A stretch of 64,000 nucleotides of DNA, taken from positions 744,001 to 808,000 of the forward strand of contig NZ_JAASQR010000001.1 in assembly GCF_011762025.1 (NCBI RefSeq), given 5' to 3'. The stretch is from Sphingobium vermicomposti (GTDB taxonomy: Bacteria > Pseudomonadota > Alphaproteobacteria > Sphingomonadales > Sphingomonadaceae). Below the pieces are notes generated by a model, which worked only from the letters and a program-made list of their open reading frames with translations, made no database searches and was not told the DNA's origin. Below, piece by piece: positions 55,662 through 64,000 of the stretch. Each line of letters begins with the position of its first letter. Within the stretch, counting starts at the first letter, position 1. A program made the translations under genes and the position numbers.

Positions 55662-56021
55662 TTAGACCGTGAAGCTCTCGCCGCAGCCGCAGCTGCCCTT
55701 CGCATTGGGGTTGTTGAAGACGAAACCGGCGGTGAAATCATCCTCCACCCAGTCCATCGTCGATCCAACCAGATAGAGCACCGACGCCCCGTCAATGTAG
55801 AAGGTGCCTCCCGGAGTTTCGATCTTCTCGTCGAACCGGGCTTCCTGCGTCACATAATCAACCGAATAGGCGAGGCCCGAACAGCCACGGCGAGGCGTCG
55901 ACAACTTGACGCCGATCGCGCCCTCGGGTGCCTGGCTCATCAGGTCGGCGATGCGCGCTTCAGCGCCCGGCGTCAGGATGACGGCGGCTGGACGCGCACG
56001 AGGCTTGGTCTCAATGGTCAT
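55662..56021 (-). CDS. sufA: Fe-S assembly A-type carrier (SufA)
   Basis: 119 residues from ATG 56021. The three cluster-binding cysteines of A-type carriers are present: one in RRGCSGLAYSVDY and two in GSCGCGESF at the C terminus. Delivers clusters built on SufBCD to target proteins. The ATG overlaps the last base of the preceding stop. Confidence 0.93.
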   Translation of the reverse strand: MTIETKPRARPAAVILTPGAEARIADLMSQAPEGAIGVKLSTPRRGCSGLAYSVDYVTQEARFDEKIETPGGTFYIDGASVLYLVGSTMDWVEDDFTAGFVFNNPNAKGSCGCGESFTV

Positions 56022-56485
56022 TACAGCATTCCCAGTTCCAGCTTGGCCTCGTCCGACATTTTCTGCGGGTCCCATGGCGGGTCCCAGACGAGGTTCACTT
56101 CCGCATCTCCCACGCCCGGCACCGCCCCGACGCGCAGTTCGACTTCACCCGGCATGGATTCGGCCACCGGACAATGAGGCGTCGTCAGCGTCATGGTGAC
56201 GACGGCATGGCCATCGTCCGTCAGGTCCACGCCATAGATAAGGCCGAGGTCATAGATGTTGACCGGAATTTCAGGGTCATAAATTTCCTTCAGCGCGTCG
56301 ATGACGGCATCGTAGAGATTGCCGCCCGGCTCGACCGCAGGCACCTGTTCCGGTTTCTGCGCCAGAAATCCTTCCAGATAATCGCGCTGGCGCGGAGCGT
56401 CGTCCACCCGCGCCTTGGGCGGCACGTCCACCGCCTCGACCTCTTCCACCATGATCTTGCGTTCCCCGGATTTTGCCTCAGTCAT
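56021..56485 (-). CDS. sufT: SUF-associated DUF59/MIP18 protein
   Basis: 154 residues: a charged N-terminal extension of about 50 residues, then the DUF59 domain with YDPEIPVNIYDLGLIYGVDL and MTLTTPHCPVAESMPGEVE, where the cysteine is the conserved one. Such proteins help load or mature Fe-S clusters. Lies between sufS (8-base overlap) and sufA. The symbol follows the usage for DUF59 proteins of suf operons. Confidence 0.88.
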   Translation of the reverse strand: MTEAKSGERKIMVEEVEAVDVPPKARVDDAPRQRDYLEGFLAQKPEQVPAVEPGGNLYDAVIDALKEIYDPEIPVNIYDLGLIYGVDLTDDGHAVVTMTLTTPHCPVAESMPGEVELRVGAVPGVGDAEVNLVWDPPWDPQKMSDEAKLELGML

Positions 56486-57707
56486 TGGCGAAAATCTTCC
56501 TCACTCGCTCTATGCCTTTGACCAGCGCATCGACGTCACTATCGTCGCTATAGATGCCGAAGCTGGCCCGCGCGGTCGCCTCTACACCCAGGTGGCGCAT
56601 CAGCGGCTGCGCGCAATGATGCCCGGCCCGGATCGCCACGCCGGTTTCGTCCAATATGGTGCCGACATCGTGCGGATGCACCCCCTCCACTTCGAAGGAG
56701 AGGATTCCCGCGCTGTCCTCCGGCCCGAACAGGCGCACGCTGTTAAGGTTTTCCAGCGCGTTGCGGGCCTTGCCCACCAGCGCGCATTCATGCGCATGGA
56801 TCGCGTCTAGGCCGATCGTTTGGACATAATCAATCGCCGCAGACAGGCCGACGACGCCGGTAATATGTGGCGTCCCGGCTTCGAACCGGGTCGGCGCAGG
56901 GGCATAGGTGGTCTTTTCAAAAGTCACCTTGTCGATCATCGACCCGCCCCCCTGATAGGGCGGCATGGCATCGAGCAGTTCCTTGCGGCCCCAGAGGACG
57001 CCGATACCGGTCGGACCATAAAGTTTGTGCGCGGAAAAGACGTAGAAATCGCAGTCCAGCGCCTGCACATCGACGGCAAGGCGCGGCACCGCCTGACAGC
57101 CGTCGATCAGGATTTTCGCGCCAACATTATGCGCGATGTCAGCGGCACGACGGACATCAAGGACGCTGCCCAGCACGTTCGACACATGGGCAAGCGCAAC
57201 CATTTTATACGCCGGGGTGATCATCGCGGCCATGGCGTCCAGGTCGATCTTGCCATCCGTCGTCAGGGGGACGACATCGATCTGCGCCCCAACCTTTTCA
57301 GCGGCGATCTGCCATGGCACGATATTGCTGTGATGCTCCAGCACGGACAGCAGGATGCGGTCGCCCGCCTTGAGCTGCGTTCCGACCCAGCTGTGCGCGA
57401 CAAGGTTGATCCCCTCGGTCGCGCCACGGACATAGACGATTTCGCTGTCCGACGCCGCGCCGATGAAGTCGGCGACCTTGCGCCGCGCAGCCTCATAGGC
57501 CAGCGTCATGTTGGCCGACCGCTCATAAACACCGCGATGGACCGTCGCATAGTCGGGGCCATAGGCACGGGCGATGGCGTCGATCACGGCATGGGGTTTT
57601 TGCGCTGTGGCCGCACTGTCGAGATAGTGCCAGTTGCCGACGCCGGGGAAATCATCCCTCAGCCTCAGAAAACCGTTCGGGCGAACGGAGCTGGGTTCAC
57701 CCGTCAT
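56478..57707 (-). CDS. sufS: Cysteine desulfurase SufS
   Basis: 409 residues, class V aminotransferase fold. The PLP lysine is in CDFYVFSAHKLYGPTGIGV and the catalytic cysteine in RAGHHCAQPLMRHLGV, the group II arrangement with a short active loop. Supplies persulfide sulfur for cluster assembly. No sufE is visible in the window, so the acceptor must be encoded elsewhere. Confidence 0.95.
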   Translation of the reverse strand: MTGEPSSVRPNGFLRLRDDFPGVGNWHYLDSAATAQKPHAVIDAIARAYGPDYATVHRGVYERSANMTLAYEAARRKVADFIGAASDSEIVYVRGATEGINLVAHSWVGTQLKAGDRILLSVLEHHSNIVPWQIAAEKVGAQIDVVPLTTDGKIDLDAMAAMITPAYKMVALAHVSNVLGSVLDVRRAADIAHNVGAKILIDGCQAVPRLAVDVQALDCDFYVFSAHKLYGPTGIGVLWGRKELLDAMPPYQGGGSMIDKVTFEKTTYAPAPTRFEAGTPHITGVVGLSAAIDYVQTIGLDAIHAHECALVGKARNALENLNSVRLFGPEDSAGILSFEVEGVHPHDVGTILDETGVAIRAGHHCAQPLMRHLGVEATARASFGIYSDDSDVDALVKGIERVRKIFAND

Positions 57708-58456
57708 ACCAGCGTCTCCAGCTTGGCGATCGCAGCCGCTTCGAGGCGGTCCTTGATCGCCTCATCAGCGACATCGTCGAACACGCCCGCGACAAAGGCC
57801 TTGAGCAACAGCGTCTTGGCCGTCGCCGGGTCCATCCCGCGCGACGCCATGTAGAACAGCGCCTGCTTGTCCAGCTCGCCCACCGTCGCGCCATGGGCGC
57901 ATTTCACGTCATCCGCGTAGATTTCCAGTTCAGGCTTGGCATTGGCCGTGGCGGTGCGGTCGAGCAGCATCGCTTTTACCGACTGGAAGGCGTCCGTGCG
58001 CTGTGCATCGCGCGCGACGTTGATGGAGCCCAGATAGCTGCCGGTGGCCCGCTGGCCCAGGATCGAGCGGATCGTCTGGCCGCTGGTCGCGTCCGGCTGC
58101 GCATGGGTCACGGAGGTGATGATCTCCAGAGTTTGGTCCCCACCACCGATAATCGCGCCGTTCAGTTCGAAATGCGACCCTTTGCCCAGCGTGACGGTGA
58201 AGGTCACGCGGCCAAATTTGCCGCCGATATTGAGGACATGGAAATCGCAACGCGCGCCATCCGCGATGCTGATCACATAATCATGCACCGCCGCCGCGCC
58301 TTCGCCTTCATCCTGCAACAGATGATGGCGGGCCGTTTCGCCAGCCGCCACGTCAATGCGTGTGGGCGCACGAGTCGGCCAGATGGTCGCCAGCGCTTCC
58401 AGGTCGCTATAGCGCCATTCCTCTGCCTTGCGCGTGGGAAGGATGAGCGTGGTCAC
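57704..58456 (-). CDS. sufD: Fe-S assembly scaffold protein SufD
   Basis: 250 residues, shorter than E. coli SufD (423), which is usual in sphingomonads. C-terminal beta-helix part with KPELEIYADDVKCAHGATVG and FYMASRGMDPATAKTLLLKAF. The histidine of CAHGA is the conserved interface residue with SufB. Overlaps sufC and sufS by four bases each. Confidence 0.92.
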   Translation of the reverse strand: MTTLILPTRKAEEWRYSDLEALATIWPTRAPTRIDVAAGETARHHLLQDEGEGAAAVHDYVISIADGARCDFHVLNIGGKFGRVTFTVTLGKGSHFELNGAIIGGGDQTLEIITSVTHAQPDATSGQTIRSILGQRATGSYLGSINVARDAQRTDAFQSVKAMLLDRTATANAKPELEIYADDVKCAHGATVGELDKQALFYMASRGMDPATAKTLLLKAFVAGVFDDVADEAIKDRLEAAAIAKLETLV

Positions 58457-59217
58457 GCCGCGACCACCTCCGCCCCAACTACCTCGGCATAGCCTTCGCG
58501 TTCCAGTTCCAGCGCCAGTTCGGGTCCGCCCGACTTCACGATCCGCCCGCCAGCAAGCACATGGACATAGTCCGGCCTCACATAATCGAGCAGGCGCTGA
58601 TAATGAGTGATCAACAGCACGGCCTTGTCGGGCTTGCGCATGATCGCATTGATCCCCGCGCCCACGACCTTGAGTGCGTCGATGTCGAGGCCGGAGTCGG
58701 TTTCGTCCAGAATGGCCAGCTTCGGATCAAGAATGCCCATCTGCACCATTTCGGCGCGCTTCTTCTCGCCACCCGAAAAGCCGACATTCACCGGACGCTT
58801 CAACATCTCCATATCGAGGCCGAGCAGGGCCGCCTTTTCCTTGGCGAGCTTGATGAACTCGCCGCCGTTCAATTCCTTCTCGCCCCGCGCGCGGCGCTGC
58901 GAATTGAGGCTCTCGCGCAGGAATTGCAGGTTTGAGACGCCGGGGATCTCTACCGGATACTGGAAGCCCAGGAACAGCCCCGCCGCAGCGCGCTCATGCG
59001 GGTCCATGCTGAACAAGTTCACACCGTCCAGAGAGGCCGTGCCACCGGTGACTTCATAGTTCGGACGGCCGCCCAGCGTGTAGGCCAGAGTCGACTTGCC
59101 CGCGCCGTTCGGCCCCATGATCGCGTGGATCTCGCCCGCGTTGATCGACAGCGACAGACCCTTGAGGATCGCCTTGCCGTCGATTTCGTTCGAGAGGTTG
59201 TCAATCGTCAGCATCAT
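58453..59217 (-). CDS. sufC: Fe-S assembly ATPase SufC
   Basis: 254 residues. ABC ATPase with Walker A GPNGAGKST, signature FSGGEKKRAEM, and Walker B LAILDETDSGLD. Drives the SufBCD scaffold. It starts immediately after the unknown 151-residue gene (no spacer). Confidence 0.96.
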   Translation of the reverse strand: MMLTIDNLSNEIDGKAILKGLSLSINAGEIHAIMGPNGAGKSTLAYTLGGRPNYEVTGGTASLDGVNLFSMDPHERAAAGLFLGFQYPVEIPGVSNLQFLRESLNSQRRARGEKELNGGEFIKLAKEKAALLGLDMEMLKRPVNVGFSGGEKKRAEMVQMGILDPKLAILDETDSGLDIDALKVVGAGINAIMRKPDKAVLLITHYQRLLDYVRPDYVHVLAGGRIVKSGGPELALELEREGYAEVVGAEVVAA

Positions 59218-59673
59218 TCAATCCTTGTGCGCGCGCTGGAGCGTCCGCGCGGTCCAGAAAGCCATGTCCCGCACATCGCCCGGCGCGGGGAACAGCGTGT
59301 CGATATGGCGCTTGATCGGCATATAGGGCCACCAGTCGGCACCCGGTTCGGGCGCGCCTTTTTCCAGCAGGCCGACGACGAATTCGCTGACCGGTCCCAT
59401 GCGAGCTAGGTTTGGAGCCTTTGCCTTGTGAAATGCCTTGTCGGTGCGCAGACGCTCGGTGAACGTCTGGTCGCCGCTCTCCAACGCAGCGCGACATTCG
59501 GCCTGATAGGCATCCAGGTCGCCGAAATCCTTGGCAGCGCGGGCCTGAAGCTCGCCTTCCTCCAGCTCATAATCCTCGGTCAGGATGCGAATGGCGGCGG
59601 TCCACGACTGACCATTGCTCACGTCCTCCGCAAAATCGGCGAGGGCATCCTGAATATCGTCTTCGTCGCTCAA
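59218..59673 (-). CDS. Unknown acidic protein encoded between sufB and sufC
   Basis: 151 residues, no membrane segment, no signal. N terminus MSDEDDIQDALADFAEDVS, then predicted helices (ILTEDYELEEGELQARAAKD) and a C-terminal region with PGADWWPYMPIKRHIDTLFP and DMAFWTARTLQRAH. There are no paired cysteines that would bind a cluster. Domain not recognised. It abuts sufC directly and follows sufB by 73 bases containing a hairpin, so it is a regular operon member. A helper for the suf machinery is the natural hypothesis. Confidence 0.75.
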   Translation of the reverse strand: MSDEDDIQDALADFAEDVSNGQSWTAAIRILTEDYELEEGELQARAAKDFGDLDAYQAECRAALESGDQTFTERLRTDKAFHKAKAPNLARMGPVSEFVVGLLEKGAPEPGADWWPYMPIKRHIDTLFPAPGDVRDMAFWTARTLQRAHKD

Positions 59674-59703
59674 CTTACTTGTCCTTGAGATTTGATAAGC
59701 CCC

Positions 59704-59724
59704 TCCCCTGAAGGGCAGGGGAGT
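59704..59724. repeat. Hairpin inside the suf operon
   Basis: CTCCCCTG (59704-59711) and CAGGGGAG (59717-59724) form a perfect eight-pair stem with a five-base loop in the sufB-unknown gene spacer. No T run follows on the minus strand (GGGGCTTATC), so it more likely marks an RNA-processing or stability point than a stop. Confidence 0.5.
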
Positions 59725-59746
59725 TCAAGGGTTGCCCCTTGTCGGA

Positions 59747-61239
<1,493 letters not shown>

Positions 61240-61243
<4 letters not shown>

Positions 61244-61650
61244 GCCATCTCTCGTGTCAGGCTGGCGATGGTGACGCTGGCCAGCGCCGATCGAATCGCA
61301 TCATTCGCCACATTCATATGGGCGCGCACCCGACAGTCCTGTTCCAGCAGGCAATCATGCGCGCCATGATCCGCGCAGGCAGTCATCGCGATGGGGCCTT
61401 CCACCGCCTCCACCACGTCAGCCAGGGTGATCGTCGCTGGCGGGCGCGATAGGCGCACGCCGCCGCCGGTGCCCCGGCTGGATTCCAGCAGACCAGCAGC
61501 CGAAAGCCGGCTCACCAGCTTTTGCGCCGTCGGAAGCGGGATGCCCGTTTCGGCGGCCAGCGTCGTCGCGTTCATGCGGGTCGCCCCGCAATGACGCGCG
61601 GCAGCCGACATCAGCACCACGGCATAATCTGCAAAACTCGAAAGCTTCAT
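61240..61650 (-). CDS. Rrf2-family Fe-S regulator of the suf operon
   Basis: 136 residues from ATG 61650. Winged helix-turn-helix [24 protein letters not shown] and the three cysteines C-x7-C-x5-C in [16 protein letters not shown], as in IscR/SufR-type sensors that bind a cluster. It should repress suf when Fe-S supply is adequate and derepress it on damage. A CGGAT-N3-ATCCG dyad lies 41 bases upstream of its start. Confidence 0.9.
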
Positions 61651-61690
61651 GCTGGTAGCGAGCGCTCCACCTTGCGAACCATTCTCAAAT

Positions 61691-61703
61691 CGGATCGAAT
61701 CCG
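61691..61703. promoter_or_regulatory. Candidate Rrf2 operator upstream of the suf operon
   Basis: CGGAT-CGA-ATCCG is a perfect five-base inverted repeat, with TCA/TGA further out at about the same spacing on each side. It is in the expected promoter zone of the suf operon. I cannot tell whether an Rrf2 or another regulator binds it. Confidence 0.4.
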
Positions 61704-61761
61704 TCTGATTGCGCATGTGGTCCCGGCTGGCCGGGGAATCAAGGTATTTTTCGCCCGGCGC

Positions 61762-62721
61762 TCAGCTCAGCCGGTTCAATACCGCGACATCGCCGCCCAG
61801 CGAACGGCGCAACAATGTCAGTTGCGCGACGGCGGTCGGTTCTGTCTGCAACTGGTGGGGCGTCAAGCCGATGAAATGCTTGATCTCCCGAATGAAGTGC
61901 GACTGGTCATAGAAGCGGCCATCCTCACAAAGGTCCTGCCAGCTATGCCCGTCCAGGGCGATCCGCGCGCTGCAACGCAAGGCGCGGTATTTGCGGGCGA
62001 GCAATTTGGGCGGGCAGCCATAATGACGGTTGGTCAGGCGGGCCAGCTGCCTGGGCGACAAGCCCGTGCGTTGCGCCAGCGTCTCGATTCGCGGCGACCC
62101 TTCTCCCATCAGCCAGCCATCGACCGCTTCCAGCAGCCTCCAGGTGGAATCGGAAAGCGGGTTCACCAGATCCTCAAGAACCGACCAGCATAGAGCCGCC
62201 ATCGCCTGGGAATCGTCCATCCCGCGTAATCGATGAAGCAGATCTTCAAAGACGCGGCCCTTCTCTCCGCTTACACCCCCAAGCCGGTCAGCCTGCATGC
62301 TCGCATCGCCTCCATGGATGCTCAGCCAACCCGCAGGCAGCAGGGACATGCCCGCCACTTGTGATGGGCCGTCCAGGTGGAAGCATGTGGCACCCAGCGT
62401 CGGACCCAGCAGGCAGACTTCAGGCGTGGGAGCAGCCGTTCCATCGTGAAAATGATATGTGCCGCCGCCTTGCAGCATGAGGCGCAATTGTGGGACGTCG
62501 GCTCGCGTGACGTCAGAGTATGAATCAAGCGTTTCGCTGAACAGATAGAAGGAGCCGAAATAGGGCCGCAAATGTTCGGGCGGAGCGAAATACTGTAATC
62601 GAACGGGTCCGTCTTCAGCTTCCACCATAAAGGAAAGCGGCGCGCCGCCTTCCTTTTTCGCTACACTTTGCGCCCCCCCGGGCGCATCGCCATAAAGTCG
62701 GCTCATACTCACCCCTTGCAC
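61762..62721 (-). CDS. AraC-family transcriptional regulator
   Basis: 319 residues from ATG 62721 (314 from ATG 62706). N-terminal sensor part resembling a cupin-like ligand domain (LRPYFGSFYLFSETLDSYSD, GGGTYHFHDG) and a C-terminal double helix-turn-helix: IETLAQRTGLSPRQLARLTNRHYGCPPKLL and the second, WQDLCEDGRFYDQSHFIREIKHFIGLTPHQL. The effector is unknown. It ends about 110 bases from the Rrf2 start and is not obviously linked with the suf genes. A strong terminator lies 75 bases upstream of its start. Confidence 0.9.
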   Translation of the reverse strand: MQGVSMSRLYGDAPGGAQSVAKKEGGAPLSFMVEAEDGPVRLQYFAPPEHLRPYFGSFYLFSETLDSYSDVTRADVPQLRLMLQGGGTYHFHDGTAAPTPEVCLLGPTLGATCFHLDGPSQVAGMSLLPAGWLSIHGGDASMQADRLGGVSGEKGRVFEDLLHRLRGMDDSQAMAALCWSVLEDLVNPLSDSTWRLLEAVDGWLMGEGSPRIETLAQRTGLSPRQLARLTNRHYGCPPKLLARKYRALRCSARIALDGHSWQDLCEDGRFYDQSHFIREIKHFIGLTPHQLQTEPTAVAQLTLLRRSLGGDVAVLNRLS

Positions 62722-62794
62722 CCACTATTGGGCCATAGCGCCAAACGTGCAAGAGGTGTTGTTAGCGCCCACTAACTTTTTCTGAACTCAGGAA

Positions 62795-62826
62795 AAAGAT
62801 GGCCCGGCAACAATGTTGCCGGGCCA
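62795..62826 (-). terminator. Strong rho-independent terminator upstream of the AraC gene
   Basis: TGGCCCGGCAAC (62800-62811) pairs perfectly with GTTGCCGGGCCA (62815-62826), a twelve-pair stem with a three-base loop. On the minus strand it is followed by TCTTTTTCC. The plus strand has no T run. It must end a minus-strand transcript arising between 62.83 and 63.04 kb. Confidence 0.8.
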
Positions 62827-63043
62827 GTGAAAGGTCTCGTCAGCCAAAATGGCTTAGAGCCTTCGGGTCGCATGGCTTTCATACGTCCGAATCGGATAAT
62901 CATGATTGGATGGATCGGACATTCGCTGGATCGAATCGGGACGATAGGCGTCGAATCTCGCCGACGATCGTCGTTCTGGGGCGACTGTTGCAATCCCGCA
63001 ACAGCGACTCGACGTAGCCATGATGCGCTGGCATAGCGCGGCG
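62827..63043 (-). other. Region before pyrD, possible minus-strand small RNA or short gene
   Basis: No recognised gene. The minus strand has a 55-codon frame (62854-63021, MATSSRCCGIATV) that stops 28 bases before the terminator, but it lacks a Shine-Dalgarno and has an arginine-rich, shadow-like composition. Several palindromes occur: TGTTGC-AATCCC-GCAACA and CGACGATCGTCG, plus a run of CGGAT/ATCCG-like half sites. A small RNA is the more natural reading, not demonstrated. The plus side must also carry the pyrD promoter. Confidence 0.3.
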
Positions 63044-64000
63044 ATGTTTTATCACCTGATCCGCCCGCTCTTCTTTTCCATGGATGCCGAGCGCGCGCAT
63101 AATCTGTCCATCGCGTTGTTGCGGATGATGCCCACGCCTGCCGCGAAGAAGGCTGACCCCATGCTGGCGCAGACCGTCGCTGGCGTCCGCTTTCCCAATC
63201 CGGTGGGCCTTGCCGCCGGTTACGACAAGGAAGGCCTGGTCGCGCACAAAATGCACGGCTTTGGCTTTGGCTTTGCCGAACTGGGGACGCTGACCCCCTT
63301 GCCCCAGCCCGGCAATCCGCAACCCCGCCTGTTCCGGCTGGCGCAGGATCGTGCCGTCATCAATCGGATGGGCTTCAACAATGGCGGCCAGGCGGCGGCG
63401 GCCGAACGAGTCGCCAAGCGCCGCAGGGCTGGCGGGCCGGTCATTGGCATCAATATCGGCGCGAACAAGGACGCGACGGACAGGATTGCCGACTATGTAA
63501 CGGGGGTCATGTGCATGGCCCCCCTGGCCGACTATCTGACGGTCAACATTTCATCGCCCAATACGCCGGGACTGCGGGCCTTGCAGGACCGCGCCGCGCT
63601 TGATCAATTGCTGGGTGCCGTCATGGCCGCGCGAGGCACCGACCGCACGCCCATTTTCCTGAAGGTCGCGCCGGATCTGGAGCAGGCGGATGTGGAGGAT
63701 ATAGCCGCTGCCTGCCTGGACCATGGCGTCGATGCGCTGATCATATCCAACACGACCATTTCGCGGCCCGAATTGCGGTCTCACGATGCGGACGAGTCGG
63801 GCGGCCTGTCCGGCGCGCCGCTGACGGACCTGTCGCTGCAGCGGCTGCGCGACTTCCGCCGCGTGCTTGGCAAGCGTCTGCCGTTGATCGGCGTGGGCGG
63901 CATCGCCACGGCGGAGCAGGCCTATGCCCGCCTGCGCGCCGGGGCGAGCCTGATCCAGATTTACAGCGCTCTCGTCTATGAAGGCCCCACCCTGCCCCGG
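63044..64000 (+). CDS. pyrD: Dihydroorotate dehydrogenase (quinone), partial
   Basis: 319 codons are present; the frame continues beyond the window. Start chosen at ATG 63044 (MFYHLIRPLFFSMDAERAHN), which matches class 2 PyrD; an in-frame ATG at 63020 would add eight residues. Flavin-site signatures: NPVGLAAGYDKEGL, FGFGFAELGTLTPLPQPGNP, RLFRLAQDRAVINRMGFNN, GINIGANKD and the catalytic-serine region LTVNISSPNTPGLR. Membrane-associated by its N-terminal helices; passes electrons to ubiquinone in pyrimidine synthesis. The C-terminal loops are missing. Confidence 0.95.
   Translation, partial: MFYHLIRPLFFSMDAERAHNLSIALLRMMPTPAAKKADPMLAQTVAGVRFPNPVGLAAGYDKEGLVAHKMHGFGFGFAELGTLTPLPQPGNPQPRLFRLAQDRAVINRMGFNNGGQAAAAERVAKRRRAGGPVIGINIGANKDATDRIADYVTGVMCMAPLADYLTVNISSPNTPGLRALQDRAALDQLLGAVMAARGTDRTPIFLKVAPDLEQADVEDIAAACLDHGVDALIISNTTISRPELRSHDADESGGLSGAPLTDLSLQRLRDFRRVLGKRLPLIGVGGIATAEQAYARLRAGASLIQIYSALVYEGPTLPR

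Noticed and set aside
62854-63021. 55-codon minus-strand frame before the terminator at 62.8 kb
   Set aside because: No Shine-Dalgarno and arginine-rich, low-information translation; described as part of a non-coding candidate instead.

Overview
The window looks like chromosomal DNA of a GC-rich alphaproteobacterium, most probably a sphingomonad (Sphingobium/Sphingomonas group). This is inferred from gene content and order: a suf operon led by an Rrf2 regulator, a PhaAB-type Mrp antiporter fusion, PaoABC, a CDC48-type AAA protein, an FzlA-like GST and TonB receptors. Coding density is high, many neighbours overlap by ATGA or TTGA, and I see no insertion sequence, prophage or CRISPR array. Both window edges cut a gene: a mechanosensitive channel on the left and pyrD on the right.

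Region by region. 1-8049 (minus strand) is a complete hydroxyectoine island, ectA-ectB-ectC-ectD-ask_ect, that runs on without a real gap into a YcaD-type MFS protein, a ProP-type compatible-solute symporter and a YbdG-type mechanosensitive channel. A MarR regulator (ectR) is divergent from ectA and is followed by a ClC chloride channel/antiporter. 10.2-15.9 kb holds a periplasmic repeat protein, tRNA-Thr, an M24 aminopeptidase, oligopeptidase B and a thioesterase. 15.9-21.8 kb (minus) is paoABC (periplasmic aldehyde oxidoreductase) with a TonB-dependent receptor behind it. tRNA-Gly and a universal stress protein follow. 23-28.9 kb (minus) is a six-gene Mrp/Pha cation/proton antiporter, mnhA(B)CDEFG. 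29.3-31.4 kb is an NfeD-slipin pair. 31.5-34 kb (minus) is a TPP riboswitch followed by an unknown four-helix membrane protein and thiC.

34-42 kb carries a secreted prolyl oligopeptidase, a cytochrome P450 overlapping a membrane alpha/beta-hydrolase-like gene, a tiny PLA2-like protein gene, kdsA, proA and a PmtA-like methyltransferase. 42.4-47.9 kb has the CDC48-type ATPase, a LysR regulator, a diguanylate cyclase and the FzlA-like protein. 48-55.7 kb has acs, a ubiquinone hydroxylase, ilvE, threonine aldolase, a DMT exporter and an NAD-dependent epimerase. 55.7-61.7 kb (minus) is the suf operon (rrf2-sufB-unknown-sufC-sufD-sufS-sufT-sufA). It is followed by an AraC regulator and pyrD.

The functional theme of the first half is osmotic and ionic homeostasis: solute synthesis, solute uptake, a pressure valve, chloride transport and Na+/H+ antiport. 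The signals I consider least explained are the extra membrane genes inside the ect operon, overlapping inverted repeats in the ectA-ectR gap, the unknown membrane protein under TPP control, the unknown gene between sufB and sufC, the P450/hydrolase pair with its head-to-head PLA2-like neighbour, and two strong minus-strand terminators (44.8 and 62.8 kb) that end transcripts with no known gene.
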